DNA from: Trematomus loennbergii
Taxonomy: Eukaryota; Chordata; Actinopteri; Perciformes; Nototheniidae
Direction: 5' to 3'
DNA: 64,000 bases
Assembly: GCA_012861695.1 (NCBI GenBank)
Contig: JAAOOA010000268.1
Coordinates: 252,001-316,000 of the forward strand
Translations under genes and position numbers: made by a program
The notes under the pieces: model-generated
The model's database searches: none
Seen by the model: only the letters and a program-made list of their open reading frames with translations
What the model was told of the DNA's origin: nothing
In this document: positions 1 through 11,600 of the stretch, in pieces
Numbering within the stretch: the first letter of the stretch is position 1
How the letters are laid out: each line of letters begins with the position of its first letter

Positions 1-1379
1 GAAACAGTACCGAAGGAGTGGCAGACCGGGGTGGTGGTTCCCCGGGGGATCAGAGGGTGTGTGCCAATTACAGAGGCATCACACTACTTAGCCTCCCCGG
101 GAAAGTTTACTCTAAGGTACTCGAAAGGAGGGTCAGGCCGATTGTCGAACCTCAGATTGAGGAGGAACAATGCGTTTCCGTCCTGGTCGTGGAACGACGG
201 ATCAGCTTTTTACTCTCGCAAGGATCCTGGAGGGGGCCTGGGAGTATGCTTATCCGGTCTACATGTGTTTGTAGACTTGGAGAAGGCGTATGACCGAGTT
301 CCCAGGGAGTTACTGTGGGAGGTGCTGCAGGAGTATGGGGTGAGGGGGTCTCTACTCAGGGCCATCCAATCTCTGTACTCCCAAAGCGAGAGTAGGTGTC
401 CGGGTCCTCGGCAGTAAGTCGGACCCATTTCCGGTGAAGGTTGGCCTCCGCCAGGGCTGCGCTTTGTCACCATTCCTGTTTGTAATATACATGGATAGGA
501 TTTTGAGGCGTAGTCGTGGGGGAGGGGGTCTGCAGTTCGGTGGGCTAAGGATTGCACCACTGCTTTTTGCAGATGATGTGGTTCTAATGGCTTCATCGGT
601 CTGCGACCTTCAGCACTCACTGGATCGGTTCGCAACCGAGTCTGAAGCGGCTGGGATGAGGATCAGCACCTCCAAATCTGAGGCCATGGTTCTCAGCAGG
701 AAACCGATGGACTGTCCACTCCAAGTAGGGAATGAGTCCTTACCCCAAGTGAAGGAGTTCAAGTATCTCGGGGTCTTGTTCTCGAGTGAGGTAACAATGG
801 AGCGGGAGATGGGCCGGAGCATCGGAGCAGCGGGAGCGGTACTGCAGTCGCTTTACCGCACCGTTGTGACGAAAAGAGAGCTGAGCCAGAAGGCAAAGCT
901 CTCTGTTACCGGGCCATTTTCGTTCCTACCCTCACCTATGGTCATGAAGGATGGGTCATGACCGAAAGAACCAGATCGCGGATACAAGCGGCCGAGATGG
1001 GTTTTCTCCGCAGGGCGGCTGGCGTCTCCCTTAGGGATAAGGTGAGAAGTTCAGTCACCCGGGAGGGACTCAGAGTTGAACCACTCCTCCTTCGCGTCAA
1101 AAGGAGCCAGTTGAGGTGGTTCGGGCACCTAGTAAGGATGCCACCTGGGCGTCTCCCTAGGGAGGTGTTCCAGGCACGTCCAGCTGGGAAGAGACCAAGG
1201 GGTAGACCTAGGACCAGGTGGAGGGATTATATCTCTTCGCTGGCCTGGGAGCGCCTTGGGACCCCCCAGTCAGAGCTGGTTGATGAGGCCAGGGAAAAGA
1301 AAGTGTGGGGCTCTCTGCTGGAACTGCTACCCCCGGGACCCGACCACGGATAAGCGGGAGAAGATGGATGGATGGATGG
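1..1379 (+). mobile_element. Rex3/RTE-like LINE, 3' part, unit 1
   Basis: This is the reverse-transcriptase half of a non-LTR retrotransposon. Visible motifs are FVDLEKAYDRVP (motif A), LRQGCALSPFLF (motif B) and LLFADDVVLM (motif C with the catalytic Asp pair), followed by a C-terminal region ending in a stop at 1351-1353 and a GATG tetranucleotide tail, which is the typical Rex3 end. The reading frame is broken: a frameshift near 395 (gagtaggtgtcc), a short deletion after VVVPRG, and a frame change before MTERTRSRIQ near 958. All of these except the 395 lesion occur in every unit, so the element was dead before the array formed. The endonuclease half lies left of the window. Confidence 0.88.
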
Positions 1380-2568
1380 TTTACATTGCTTTCTATTTAT
1401 TTGTTCCTTCTTATTTCTTTTCATCGTTATGGGGTTGAATTATGATTTCAGCCCTGGAAATTGCCTTGCAATATTTGTATTGGTGTATATGAGTGCATTT
1501 GTGTACTTATCACCTGAACATATGGTGCTTTTCCTTTTCAAAAAAGATAGTTGAAACTGCTCCTGACATGTGCAGAAAATGACCCTATATCTAGTTTTCT
1601 TATATGCATTTATTTTCTTCTTGCTCTAACTTTTATTTATTTTTTCTCCAGTTTTCTTTATTTCTTTGTACTCCTTCATTTCTATACATTTTTGACGCAA
1701 AAATGCCAATGTTGTATTAGGATGATTCACGGCAATCAGAGACAGGCTCTGGATATATCTGAGACCTGTGATATATTGATGAAAAACAGTATAATAGGGG
1801 ACCTTTAATGTTAAGTAGTCACATGGGCAAACAGTTTAGCAGCAAGGAAGCAGAACAGTTCAGAGTTCAAATGTCTACAAAGGCTACAGTGTTTAAATCC
1901 AATAAATGGTTCATTTTTAAGCAATGCATTTTCCTGTTTTTGTGATTCTCAATTGTAAAGAAAATATTGTTGCTTCTACTAAAGTAAAAATAACCAGAAA
2001 CAGCCGATCCAGAGTTTACACCCTTTTCCTTAACAATACAAATGATATCTTTCCAAAGTCAAGAGAGCATGGATTTATTAAAAACAAAAACTATTGATTT
2101 TAATTTTGACATTCCAAGTTTCTAAAAATATATTATAAAAAATAAATCCTCAAAATAAAAACTCATACATCTAGCAAGCGACTGATTGCAATCGATACTG
2201 CTCACACAGATGAAACACACAAGCACACACACTGCAAACATCTACAGCAGAGACACGATGATGTGAAAGAGCATCTCAGCAGACCAATACACACAAGGTA
2301 AAACAATTCACCTTCCACATCATCAGTTAACCTGCATTCTCTGTGATCTTCCCTGGCCTGCTTGGACCATCAGCTAAGTATCTACCTCGTTACACAATTC
2401 GCCTTCCCCCTAAAAAACTCTACACTTAAACCTGCCCCACACACCAAACTCTCAACTGAACTCTTCAGTCACAACCCGATCTGTACGGGAAACCCGATCA
2501 GTTCTACGCATGTGAGAATACGCCGCTACTTCCAGTGTTCGAATTACCCATTTGCTTTCGGGGGAGCC
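1380..2568. other. AT-rich spacer without a supported gene
   Basis: The stretch follows the LINE tail. It is T-rich first, then has a region with short CA runs (2200-2300). An 85-codon open frame (1551-1808) survives in all units but is low-complexity, has no ATG start and matches nothing I recognise. Equivalent spacers are 15440-16497, 28785-29971 and 42971-44024. I see no RNA gene or transposon ends in it. Confidence 0.6.
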
Positions 2569-3239
2569 CTATTTTTCAGTGCACATCCTGCTACTAAATA
2601 TGTCACACGTACGCTCTGTTGACTGGCGTACCTTCTGAAAGCTCAAGAAAACATTGTCCACTTCCCCTTTTCCTGTCATGTCACATTGCACGTAAATAAT
2701 CATGTAGGCCCGCCCATGAACTGTGCTCTCATCTATTGTGATACTAATTAGTGAGCCCATGTCTTTTACGTTGGAAACAAATGTAGCTCTCATTTCCTCT
2801 GCGATATGCCTGATTATTTCAGCACAAGCATGGTCCGATTTGTGCACAGTCCCTACGGTAGCACCATTGAGTTTTTGTAGGAACATTACAGCAGGTAGCT
2901 TTCTGTAGGACATTTCTTCTTTGGCAATCATATAGGCAGACCTGAAAGATGTGTATGTTTCCTGCATTAGATCAGCATTGATTGCCAATACCTTGTTTGG
3001 TAGGACATCTTTTTTTCTCATCTCCGAAATCTCGATCGCTTTTTCGTGTGCCTGGCTCTTATGGTGCTTATAAATCTTTTTCCGCAGGTTATTCTGTTGA
3101 TCACTGCTGACTTTTCCCTGAATCCATTCTTGTGAAAGGTGCACTCAGGGTGGATTTTTCTGCGAGCGGCAAGGAGATCAATATACTTTTTCCCTCTTTG
3201 CAATTTCAAATACCGTGCCGGCATCGCCGCCGTAACCAT
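2569..3239 (-). pseudogene. hAT-transposase-like fragment (KIAA1586/ZNF862-like), unit 1
   Basis: The minus strand encodes about 210 residues similar to the start of hAT-derived proteins. An N-terminal block (MPARYLKLQRGKKYIDLLAA) is followed, after a frame change near 3150, by a KIYKHHKSQAHEKA segment that resembles the His end of a TTF/BED-type zinc finger. The ISITIDESTVHGRAY segment corresponds to the first conserved Asp region of hAT transposases. The frame ends at 2569 after unrelated residues, so most of the transposase (usually above 600 residues) is missing. The frame change and an in-frame TGA where Trp would be expected are shared by units 1, 3 and 4. It is probably an inactive hAT remnant; assignment to a particular host gene family is an inference. 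Confidence 0.6.
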
Positions 3240-3245
3240 AGCAAC
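3232..3245. promoter_or_regulatory. RFX-type X-box at the start codon of the hAT-like frame
   Basis: GTAACCATAGCAAC fits the X-box consensus GTNRCC-N2-RGYAAC exactly. It overlaps the ATG of the minus-strand frame and lies in a small GC-rich patch (CpG-containing, 3215-3285). The same site is present in units 2 (about 17150), 3 (about 30635) and 4 (about 44685). Function is inferred only. Confidence 0.45.
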
Positions 3246-3477
3246 GTAAGTAGCGTAAGGAATGCAGCGCCGCCACGTACAGATGGCAACACCCAGAAAT
3301 ATTCACAAATATAAAACAAATATTCAGAAACTGTAATGAACAATGACTATTATTTATTTCAAGAACTTTTATTTACAGAAACTCAACATTTCTAACCTGT
3401 GTGACACAAATATGCACGATTTCTTTGACTCCCCCTATTTATCTCAAAGTCGGCCTTCAGGGGAACTATGAAGGTAG

Positions 3478-3677
3478 ATATGGTGCAAAATGCGAGAGCG
3501 TGTAAAACCTGATGTGAGCACTTGCAGATAAGAAATCTGAGCTTGTGTGCATACATTTACACTTGTATAAAATATCCACGTATCTGTGAACCACATTTGA
3601 AGTCACAGAAGAAAAAAAAAAGTTTTGTAGCTTGTAGAAAAAAAATGAACTTAGTGATGAAATGTTCACTTGCAGAA
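3478..3677. repeat. Segment of about 195 bp present in units 1 and 3 only
   Basis: Between ATGGTGCAA and TTTTTTAAATATATTTTCC, unit 1 (here) and unit 3 (about 30885-31088) carry an extra block that unit 2 lacks at 17405. Short A/T-rich similarity at both edges fits deletion from unit 2 better than insertion. It is one of the markers that group units 1 and 3. Confidence 0.8.
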
Positions 3678-3957
3678 AAATATATTTTTTAAATATATTT
3701 TCCATTACAACTGCAACTTGGTTATTACAACCTCTCAAGTCAGTCATTACAACTTCACGAATCTGCTCTGTGGCAGTATAAATCGACGAATCTGCGGCCA
3801 TGACTTTTGCTACACTTCTTGCGATGAATGTGTCGCAAAAGTCATTTTCACCTGTCGATGTCGGGGGAGGGAGGGGGGTTGGAGCGAAGGGGCGGAGCTA
3901 TCACAACGACGAGGCTCGGGTCAGTCACACAGTCACAGCCATAGTCAGGTCGAACCG

Positions 3958-4936
3958 ATGACTGCGGGGCTTCCGTGTCGCTACCAGTCCGCTGACATGG
4001 CGCGTCAATCAACGGTAAGTTTTGCCCATTACTTCCCCAGTATTACTTTGAATATTATTATTGTGATTGAGGATTAAATCCGCTATGAAGACCACCGTTT
4101 TATATCGTGCAGTTTAGCGGCAAAATAACGTCAGTATTAGCCAGCTAACGCTAGCTTTGTTGAATTTATGCTAGCTAAACAAGTAATGGTTGTAGTCTAT
4201 ACAGCAGTAATTAATATATTATAGCCTACTGCTTTGGCACTAACGGTTGATAACCGTTTATGAAAATAAAACCAATTGAACTGTATTGAAATAATGACAA
4301 GTTTTATAATTGTCTTGGGCTCCTGCTGTGTTTTTAAAGCCTTTGTAAATTATCCATGCTATTTTCTATTTAGAACGAAGACTTCAGAATCTTAAAATCC
4401 CTTAACGTTTGTATGCAATGTGCTAAATGCAACACTGGAATCAAGCAAATATGAATATGTTTGCATGACATTAGTTATTTATATTTTGCCATCACTTAAT
4501 TATACGTTTAATTCATTTAAGTTAAGCTAAGGTACATGTGATGATAGCTAGTTAGTACTCTTACCTGTGAGGCTTCCTCCAAACAGCATAATAACCAGAC
4601 TGTACCATTAAAACTATAAGTACCAGTTCTAGATCCTTGACTTTAGACAAACAATTAAAAGACAAAATGTATTTAAAGACCAATCTTTATTTGAAGGTGC
4701 CTCTTAACCTAAGATATTAGTTATACAGTAATAGTATTGACAATCTAAAAAAACTGAGCAACTCAACGGTTCACTTTTATATTTCTTATTGTCTAAAGCA
4801 TTTATTATTTTCATTTTCCCCCTCTCATATTCAGTGTGGACGGATTGAGACAGCGTGGTGTCCAGAGAGCTGCAGAGACTTCAGGGAGAAACCTCCGTGT
4901 GATGGACGTCCTGTCTGTTGGTTTGGAGAGGACTGA
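3958..4936 (+). CDS. Possible small two-exon gene, 52 codons, unit 1
   Basis: Exon 1 (3958-4014) begins at ATG, encodes 19 residues and ends at a strong donor, ACG followed by gtaagt. Exon 2 (4835-4936) follows a pyrimidine-rich acceptor (ctcatattcag) and stays in frame to a TGA. The joined product is 52 residues and Cys-rich in its second half (AWCPESCRDF). The splice pair and both frames are kept in unit 3 and, with a 4-bp deletion, in unit 2. The upstream sequence (3850-3957) is GC-rich and could be a promoter. I do not recognise the product; it may instead be 5' exons of a longer or non-coding transcript. Confidence 0.3.
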
Positions 4937-6036
4937 GGGTCTTTCCTCAGCGAGGAGGACCAGGCCTGATGGAGGAGCCCATGCATAGCTGATACCACCT
5001 GCAGGCCTAGTCTGTCACTTTATTTGACTAAATGTGTTTACTTATACATTTAATAGGTTTACACCTTCTGTCCATATGTGCTTTTTATTTAAAACATTTT
5101 TGATGAACTTTTTGTCCATTATCCTTACTGAAAATGTTAGATTACACATTCACATCCGACTGAAGATTGGCCCCATTTATTTGTGACGTTGCAAACTCTG
5201 CGGTATAAGGTACATGTTGTGAAGCTCATGAAGTGAGGCAAATAGAATTAATCAGCTGATGGAGTGTAGATGTGGGAATAGGTGCATTCGATCAGCTGAC
5301 TGTGTTTTCACAATACAAATAGTTTCTTAGTGAATGTCCTGTACTGGTCTTAACATCTCATAACAAGGAGAAAATGTTGAATCGTGTCTTTCAGGCATGT
5401 CCTTTCCTAACAAAAATTACAGGAAACATAAAACATATTATTGCAGAAGACAATCAGATTATGAATGAACAGTATGAAATTCATCAACATTGAAATATAT
5501 GTTAATATATCATTGTGTGCCATCATTTCAATACCTGCTTATGTTTTATATTTAATGCCACAAATGAGCAGCTGGAAGTTGAAGAAACGTAGAAAATGGA
5601 ATTTTATTTATAAATATTCATATATTATCTGTTATCAAAACGTAGTGCAACTGTAGAAGCTTGCTCTGTTGTCTCACTGAAATAATAACTTTTACCACGT
5701 TTTTTACAGACAATATTGAGAGATAAATAGTAGCAGTTTTCACTATGTGTCAAATAGCTTTGCCTTCAATACCTTAAATTAGAAAGCTGACAGTCATATT
5801 GCTTGTTAACATCTAAATGTAACCCTTTGCATGGAAAAAACCCTCAACTTCACTGATGTGTAGGTGATCTAGTATTTAGTATTGTTTAATGGAATGTATA
5901 TCAGTGTATTAAAGTCAATACTTCATTTATTTAAACCAATATCTTTCTTGATTCTTTGTACAGTATGAAAAAAGAGTATTTGTACCTGTGCAATGTTTAA
6001 AATAAACTGTCAGTCTCAGACTCAGAGTTTTTGAAG
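4937..6036. other. Unique-looking spacer, no supported gene
   Basis: The stretch is AT-rich with no coding frame I can support. Unit 1 alone has a 130-bp block near 5503-5632 where units 2 and 3 read a short palindromic stretch (gttattatcaaaataat). Equivalent spacers are 18706-19650 and 32342-33332. Confidence 0.55.
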
Positions 6037-6168
6037 ATGGACATAAGAACATTTGTTCTTAAAAAAGACGACAATTCTCAAGTGGTGGTTCACACAACAA
6101 CCCCAGAGCCAGCACTTGAGCCAGGAGAAATTACAGCTACGTTGACGTTACTTTGTATCGCGGGGTAA
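6037..6168 (+). CDS. 43-codon frame starting MDIRTFVLKKDD, unit 1
   Basis: An ATG frame of 43 codons ends at TAA (6166-6168), which overlaps a good splice donor (GG followed by gtaagc at 6165). The N-terminus resembles the MDIR-x-F start common in fish proteins derived from hAT transposons (an inference from general family knowledge). Splicing from this donor to the acceptor ttttttag at 6252 would reach a stop after a few codons, so neither reading gives a long protein. It is conserved in units 2 and 3. It may be a first exon whose downstream exons were lost. Confidence 0.3.
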   Translation: MDIRTFVLKKDDNSQVVVHTTTPEPALEPGEITATLTLLCIAG

Positions 6169-6254
6169 GCTAAACCGTTAACAAGTAGCTATAGCTAGCC
6201 AGATATATTAAATAAACACTTTGTCATACAATCAAAATGTAATGTTTTTTAGCG

Positions 6255-6634
6255 TTACCTGGTGATTTCAAAGAAAGCTCTCTGGGAAATGTTGACTTAC
6301 TGTTCGACATGAAGCTAGAAGCTACCTTACAGTACACAGTTGATCCTGAGTCCTGTCAGATAAAGTGTTTCATAGTTAGCTTAGCTAAGCATCAACCTAG
6401 CACTGAAACATATGGATGTTATGACAGTATTTCTGAGGAAAAGTCAGCTGAAATGGTGGCATAGTTGCCACTGCTTTACGTGTCGACAGCATGATTGAAC
6501 GTATTTGCAGCAGTAGATGTGGCTGTTTGGCCACTGACGTTGCCATAACAACACCTGAATGTGCAACCTCTTTTTGTGACAGATTTTTGCATGAAATTAT
6601 AATTCTTCTGAATGATATTCCTATTGACAGCTAG
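6255..6634 (+). pseudogene. Cys-rich ORF, broken in unit 1
   Basis: It follows a splice-acceptor-like ttttttag. The frame starts LPGDFKESSLGNVDLLFD and would run 126 residues in units 2 and 3, but here a TAG at 6462-6464 and a later deletion interrupt it. The C-terminal half carries several Cys residues (ICSSRCGC, CATSFC). I do not recognise the family. Confidence 0.35.
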
Positions 6635-6888
6635 TTTCTATGTGAACATTATGAGATGGACAGCCAGAGAGAATAAACGATAAACAGTTATGAAATACTA
6701 TATGACAAAACAAGAATAGAGTTTAAAAGGGGAGTGATTTGTAAAATATCCATAAAGAAAAATCTGCTTACAGTTCTGTTTCATATGGGTGTTGAGAGAT
6801 GTATCCATAGATCTCTTCATGTTGCTCTCAAAGTGCACCAGATTGATGCTTTTAACTTCAATATTTAAAAATAAATCTTCCCGGGGGA

Positions 6889-6945
6889 GCATGCACCCGG
6901 ACCCCCTAGAGGAGGTGAGGACCCCCCTAGAGGATGTTAGGTCCA
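6889..6945. repeat. Short GGACCCCCTAGAGGAGGTGA minisatellite, unit 1
   Basis: About two copies of a unit of about 20 bp (agaggaggtgaggaccccct). Unit 2 has about five and unit 3 about ten copies at the same place, so this is a length-variable marker between the units. Confidence 0.8.
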
Positions 6946-7044
6946 CGGTGTTTACATGCTTATTTATACAATATGTGTGCTTATGCTAACATCATAAGAC
7001 AAAAGTTGGTTCCGTGTTGTGTGAAGTGAGAACGCGCTAGAGTG

Positions 7045-7102
7045 AGGGGGGCCCCCAAGCCAAAGCTCGCTTAGGGCCCCCAAAAGTCTAGGGCCGGCCC
7101 TG
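7045..7102. mobile_element. hAT-like terminal sequence, unit 1
   Basis: The block ends in ctagggccggccctg and runs into a CA tract. This palindrome-containing end (GGGCCGGCCC) is common at the termini of fish hAT elements. No matching opposite end was found inside the unit, so it is a solitary end. The same block is at about 20720-20780 and 34485-34543. Confidence 0.5.
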
Positions 7103-7303
7103 CACACACACACACACAGTCAATGTGCAATTTACGGCACTTTTCTGGGATAAATCTTTAACATACTTAGGCCCCGTCCAAACGGAGACGAAACCGATTT
7201 CGAACCGAAGTCGATTTCAAAAAAGTCTTCTGTCCACGCTGAATCAAAATACACCAAAAGCAATTCTTACAAGAGATTGTGTTACTGCTAATTATAAAAG
7301 TTG

Positions 7304-7310
<7 letters not shown>

Positions 7311-7358
<48 letters not shown>
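7311..7358. repeat. CA microsatellite, unit 1
   Basis: About 24 uninterrupted CA dinucleotides. The homologous tracts in units 2 and 3 differ in length and interruptions. Confidence 0.95.
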
Positions 7359-7360
<2 letters not shown>

Positions 7361-7465
7361 GGAAGAATTAATCAGATCCTTTACTTAGGAAAAGTACTAA
7401 TTAGCACCATTTTTGGCTAAATGTACTCCCAAGTATCAAGAGTAAAAGTACTCTTTATGCAGAAT
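7359..7465. mobile_element. hAT-type MITE remnant, deleted in unit 1
   Basis: The sequence (cagatcctttacttaggaaaagtac) matches a very common fish non-autonomous hAT family rich in AAGTACTTTTACT motifs. Unit 1 lacks about 195 bp that units 2 and 3 retain; the deletion lies between two copies of atattttc, which suggests microhomology-mediated loss. Confidence 0.5.
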
Positions 7466-7779
7466 GGATATTTTCCTCGGAAATGTAGATGTAGAGATTT
7501 TCTCACTGAAGGCTGAATACAACCGATATCTTTATTAAAATGTCTTAGTCTGGTACACAATATATGAATTTGAACACTGTGCAACAAATGTTGTCTTTCA
7601 GAAAAACATCCATCACAAATTCTTGAAATGTAAATGGTTGAGGACTCAACATTTATTGATTAAAGAAAATTGACAAACATGAAAATAAAACATATAATAA
7701 CAACAATAAATGAAGTGAACGTGTTAACCTGGGTTCAGGAGCATGGCCACGCCTACACCCCGCCTCTAACCCCTATTTA
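7466..7779. other. Spacer before the CATCCCT minisatellite, unit 1
   Basis: About 310 bp of AT-rich sequence running from the MITE remnant to gcatggccacgcc. It is kept in units 2 and 3 with few changes. I see no gene in it. Confidence 0.5.
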
Positions 7780-8690
7780 TATCCCTTCATCCCTCATCCC
7801 TACATCCCTCATCCCTCCCTTCCCTCATCCCTCCCTTCCCTCATCCCTACACCCCTTCATCCCTACATCCCTCATCCCTCCTTCCCTCATCCCTACACCC
7901 CTTCATCCCTCATCCCTACACCCCTTCATCCCTTCATCCCAACATCCCTTCATCCCTACACCCCTTCATCCCTCCCTTCCCTCATCCCTACACCCCTACA
8001 CCCCAACATCCCTCCCTTCCCTCATCCCTCCCTTCCCTCATCCCTACACCCTTCATCCCTACATCCCTCATCCCTCCCTTCCCTCATCCTACACCCCTTC
8101 ATCCCTTCATCCCTCATCCCTACACCCCTTCATCCCTTCATCCCAACATCCCTTCATCCCTACACCCCTTCATCCCTCCCTTCCCTCATCCCTACACCCC
8201 TTCATCCCTCCCTTCCCTCATCCCTACACCCCTACACCCCAACATCCCTTCATTCCTCATCCCTCCCTTCCCTCATCCCTACACCCCTACACCCCTCATC
8301 CCTCACCCCTTCATCCCTCAACCCTCCATTCCCTCATCCCTACACCCCTTCATCCCTCATCCCTTCACCCTTCATCCCTCATCCCTACACCCCTACACCC
8401 CTTCATCCCTCATCCTACACCCCTCATCCCTCACCCCTTCATCCCTCAACCCTCCATTCCCTCATCCCTTCACCCCTTCATCCCTCATCCCTACACCCCT
8501 TCATCCCTCAACCCTCCATTCCCTCATCCCTTCACCCCTTCATCCCTCATCCCTACACCCCTTCATCCCTCATCCCACCCCCTACACCCCTTCATCCCTC
8601 ATCCCTACACCCCTTCATCCTTCATCCCTTCATCCCTACACCCCTTCATCCCTCACCCCTTCATCCCTCATCCCTCACCCTTCATCCCTC
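7780..8690. repeat. CATCCCT/TACACCCC-rich minisatellite, unit 1
   Basis: Tandem short words (catccct, tacacccc, ttcatccc) fill about 910 bp with higher-order blocks such as ctcatccctacaccccttc. The plus strand gives a long open frame of His-Pro-Ser repeats that is an artefact of the repeat. Homologous arrays are about 520 bp in unit 2 and 740 bp in unit 3. The array abuts the 3' end of the coiled-coil gene and here has removed its short downstream flank. Confidence 0.95.
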
Positions 8691-11600
8691 TAGTGTGCTG
8701 TACAATTTGACTGGAAGAGATATGGACTGGAGTCTGGGCGTGGGTTTCCTTGAGCATAGCTGAGCCTCTCATGTCTGACTTGGAGGGTGGTGTGAGTCCT
8801 GAGCAGCTCACGATACTCAGCGTTGATGTCGCAGTGCCTCCTCTCCAGATTGGTGTACTCCTGCTGGAGGTGGTACAGCGCCTTATTGCTCTCATCCAGG
8901 GAATCTTTCTGCTCCCTGAGCCTGAACTCGGAGTCCCCGATGTCTCCGAAGTTGTAGTTAGTCTCTGCACGTGGTTTTCCCTGAGCATTCTGCAGAGACG
9001 AGGTCAATTTGTTGTTTTCCTCCAGAGTTGTGATCTGCTTCTTCAAAGCCTCTCGAAGCTCCACGCGGTGCATCTCACACCTGGTCCTTTCTTTTTCCAA
9101 ACCAGAGGAGATCTGATCATTCGTAAGCTGCAGCTCAGAGTTTCTGGTCTTTTCCTGTTTGAGGGCTTCTTCCAGATCGGCCTGTCTCATCTTCCTCTTT
9201 GACTCCTTTGCTTTGAGCTCATTTACAATGCACTGTAGATTAGTGATGGTAAACTGATTGTCAGAAATAATATCATTTGTCCTTGACAGCATCTCTTCAT
9301 GGCCCGCAGAGAGAGAGCGGAGTTCAGATGTTTCTCTGTCATGTTCTCTCTCCAGGACAAGGAACTTAGCCCTGATGTCAGCATTCTCCCTCCTTAATGT
9401 CTGCATGTCGTACGCAGATGCTTCTCTCAGTTGCTGAGCGAGGATTGAATGAGTTCCAGCATGCTTTCCAACCATCTCCTCAAATCGCTTCTTCTCTCTC
9501 TTAGAGATGACTTTAGGAGTTCCTCGGCTGCCCGGCTCTTCTCCAAAGCCAGGGTCAGCTCTTTCTCTTGGCTCTGGATCTTCTTTGAGGCTCTGGAGAA
9601 TCGAGCCTCCCCCTTCTTAATGGCCTCCTCCAGTCTGCTGTTAGCTGCTCTGTCGCCCTGAAGCTTCTTCTCCTCAACGTGCTGTTTATTGAGAGCAGCC
9701 TCCAGTTCACGTTGCAGTCTCTTGTTCTCAGAGGCGAGGTGTTGGTTCCTCTGAGTCACACGGCCCAGTTCTTCTGCTTCCTTCTTCTGCTGAGAGACGG
9801 CCGCCTCGTAGTCCCTCTGCAGTCCCTCAGAAGCCAAGGTCTTCTCAGACAGCTCTTTCTCTTGGCTCTGAATCTTCTTTGAGGCTCTGGAGAAACGAGC
9901 CTCCTCCTTCTTAATGGCCTCCTCCAGTCTCCTGCAAGCTCCTCTGTCGCCCTGAAGCTTCTTCTCTTCACGTTGCAGTCTCTTGTTCTCAGAGGCGAGG
10001 TGTTGGTTCCCCTGAGTCACACGGCCCAGTTCTTCTGCTTCCTTCTTCTGCTGAGAGACGGCCGCCTCGTAGTCCCTCTGCACTGAGCTGCTTTTTATTT
10101 GCTCCTCTGTGAGGTCTGAGGCACACTTGCTCACTCTCTCCTGTAGGGAGGTAACAATGCTGACCTTGGATACAATGTCGCTTTGGAGATTCAGGACATT
10201 TGAGTGCAGGGATTCAATGTCTTTGTCTTTCATCAGACTTTCGTCCTGCTGCTCAGCGAGGCGTTCCTTTATCGCTGTCACTGAGGTAGTATGCAACACC
10301 ATCAGCTCTGAGATGTCTCTCTGGTGCTGGCTGGAGGATGCATGCTGAGCTCTCTGGAGCTTCTCAATCACCTTCTTGTCTTCTTCAAGCTCAGAAGTCA
10401 TTAAAGTGATTCTGTTTTTCAGCTTTGCTCTGCCACGCTGCTGCTCTTTTTGTGACTGTTTCAGATCAGCGTTGATTTGCTTTATTATATCACAAAGGGA
10501 ATTATGTTCAGATTGCTCATACTTCAGAGCCTTTGAAAGAGCGTCGTTTTCTGCTTTGTGCCGAGCTGTAGATGTTTTCTCCTTCATCAAGGCCTCTTCC
10601 AGAGCAGCTTTGGCTTTTCTCTCCTCGTCCAGGGCTTCCTGAAGACCAGATCTCTCAGATCTCACATTTCTCTCAGATGATTTATTAGATCTCCGATTTC
10701 TCTCAGATGATTTCTCAGATCTCCGATTTCTCTCAGATGATTTCTCAGATCTCCGATTTCTCTCAGATGATTTATTAGATCTCCGATTTCTCTCAGATGA
10801 TTTCTCAGATCTCCGATTTCTCTCAGATGATTTTAGATCTCCGATTTCTCTCAGGTGATTTCTCAGATCTCCGATTTCTCTCAGGTGATTTATTAGATCT
10901 CCGATTTCTCACAGGTGATTTATTAGATCTCCATTTCTCGCAGATGATTTGTCAGATCTTGCATTTCTCGCAGATGATTTATCAGATCTCGCATTTCTCG
11001 CAGATGATTTGTCAGATCTTGCATTTCTCGCAGATGATTTGTCAGATTTCTTAGAGTCCTCTGTCTGTGAAACATAAAACAATTATTATTGTGTTGTCTA
11101 TGTGCAGTTTTCTTTATTACGAAAACAGAAGTGGAGTTAACTCTGCATCACTGGGTGTGAAAAAGTATGCTGGGATCAAATGCATTAAAGATGATTTGAT
11201 ATTTTGATATTTATTTTTTGGAAAAACTTTAGTAAAGAAACTTAAGTGTTGAGTATTAGCTTTTTTACAGTTTTGATGAGTGTGATTCTAAACATGTGTG
11301 CCACTGAATGTATTTCTTACCTCATCAGAGGAAGTGTAGCTGTACTTTTCTCTGTTTCTGGAGATGGAGGTCTGCTCCTTAATATCTTCCTCCACCTCCT
11401 CAGCAAACTCCAAAATCTCTTCGATTTCAGACTCGATCTCTTCTGCCAATTCCCAAATCTTTGGAAATGCAGACTCTGTCTTATCTATGTCAGACATTTC
11501 TTTGATTTCGGACTTTTCCTCATCATGAAGGTCCAATGAACTTTCGAAGTCTTCATCCGTCGAGTATACATACTCTTGATCCTCCTCAACTTCCTCCTCC

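Noticed and set aside
1551..1808. 85-codon hydrophobic frame kept in all four units
   Set aside because: T-rich low complexity, no ATG at the start, no family recognised; conservation is explained by recent duplication.
7670..8710. Plus-strand 346-codon open frame rich in His-Pro-Ser
   Set aside because: It is the translation of the CATCCCT minisatellite; the homologous frames in units 2 and 3 differ in length and order and there is no non-repeat domain.
8750..9202. Plus-strand 150-codon frame opposite the coiled coil
   Set aside because: Shadow of the minus-strand heptad repeats; Leu-rich antisense of Glu/Lys/Gln codons.
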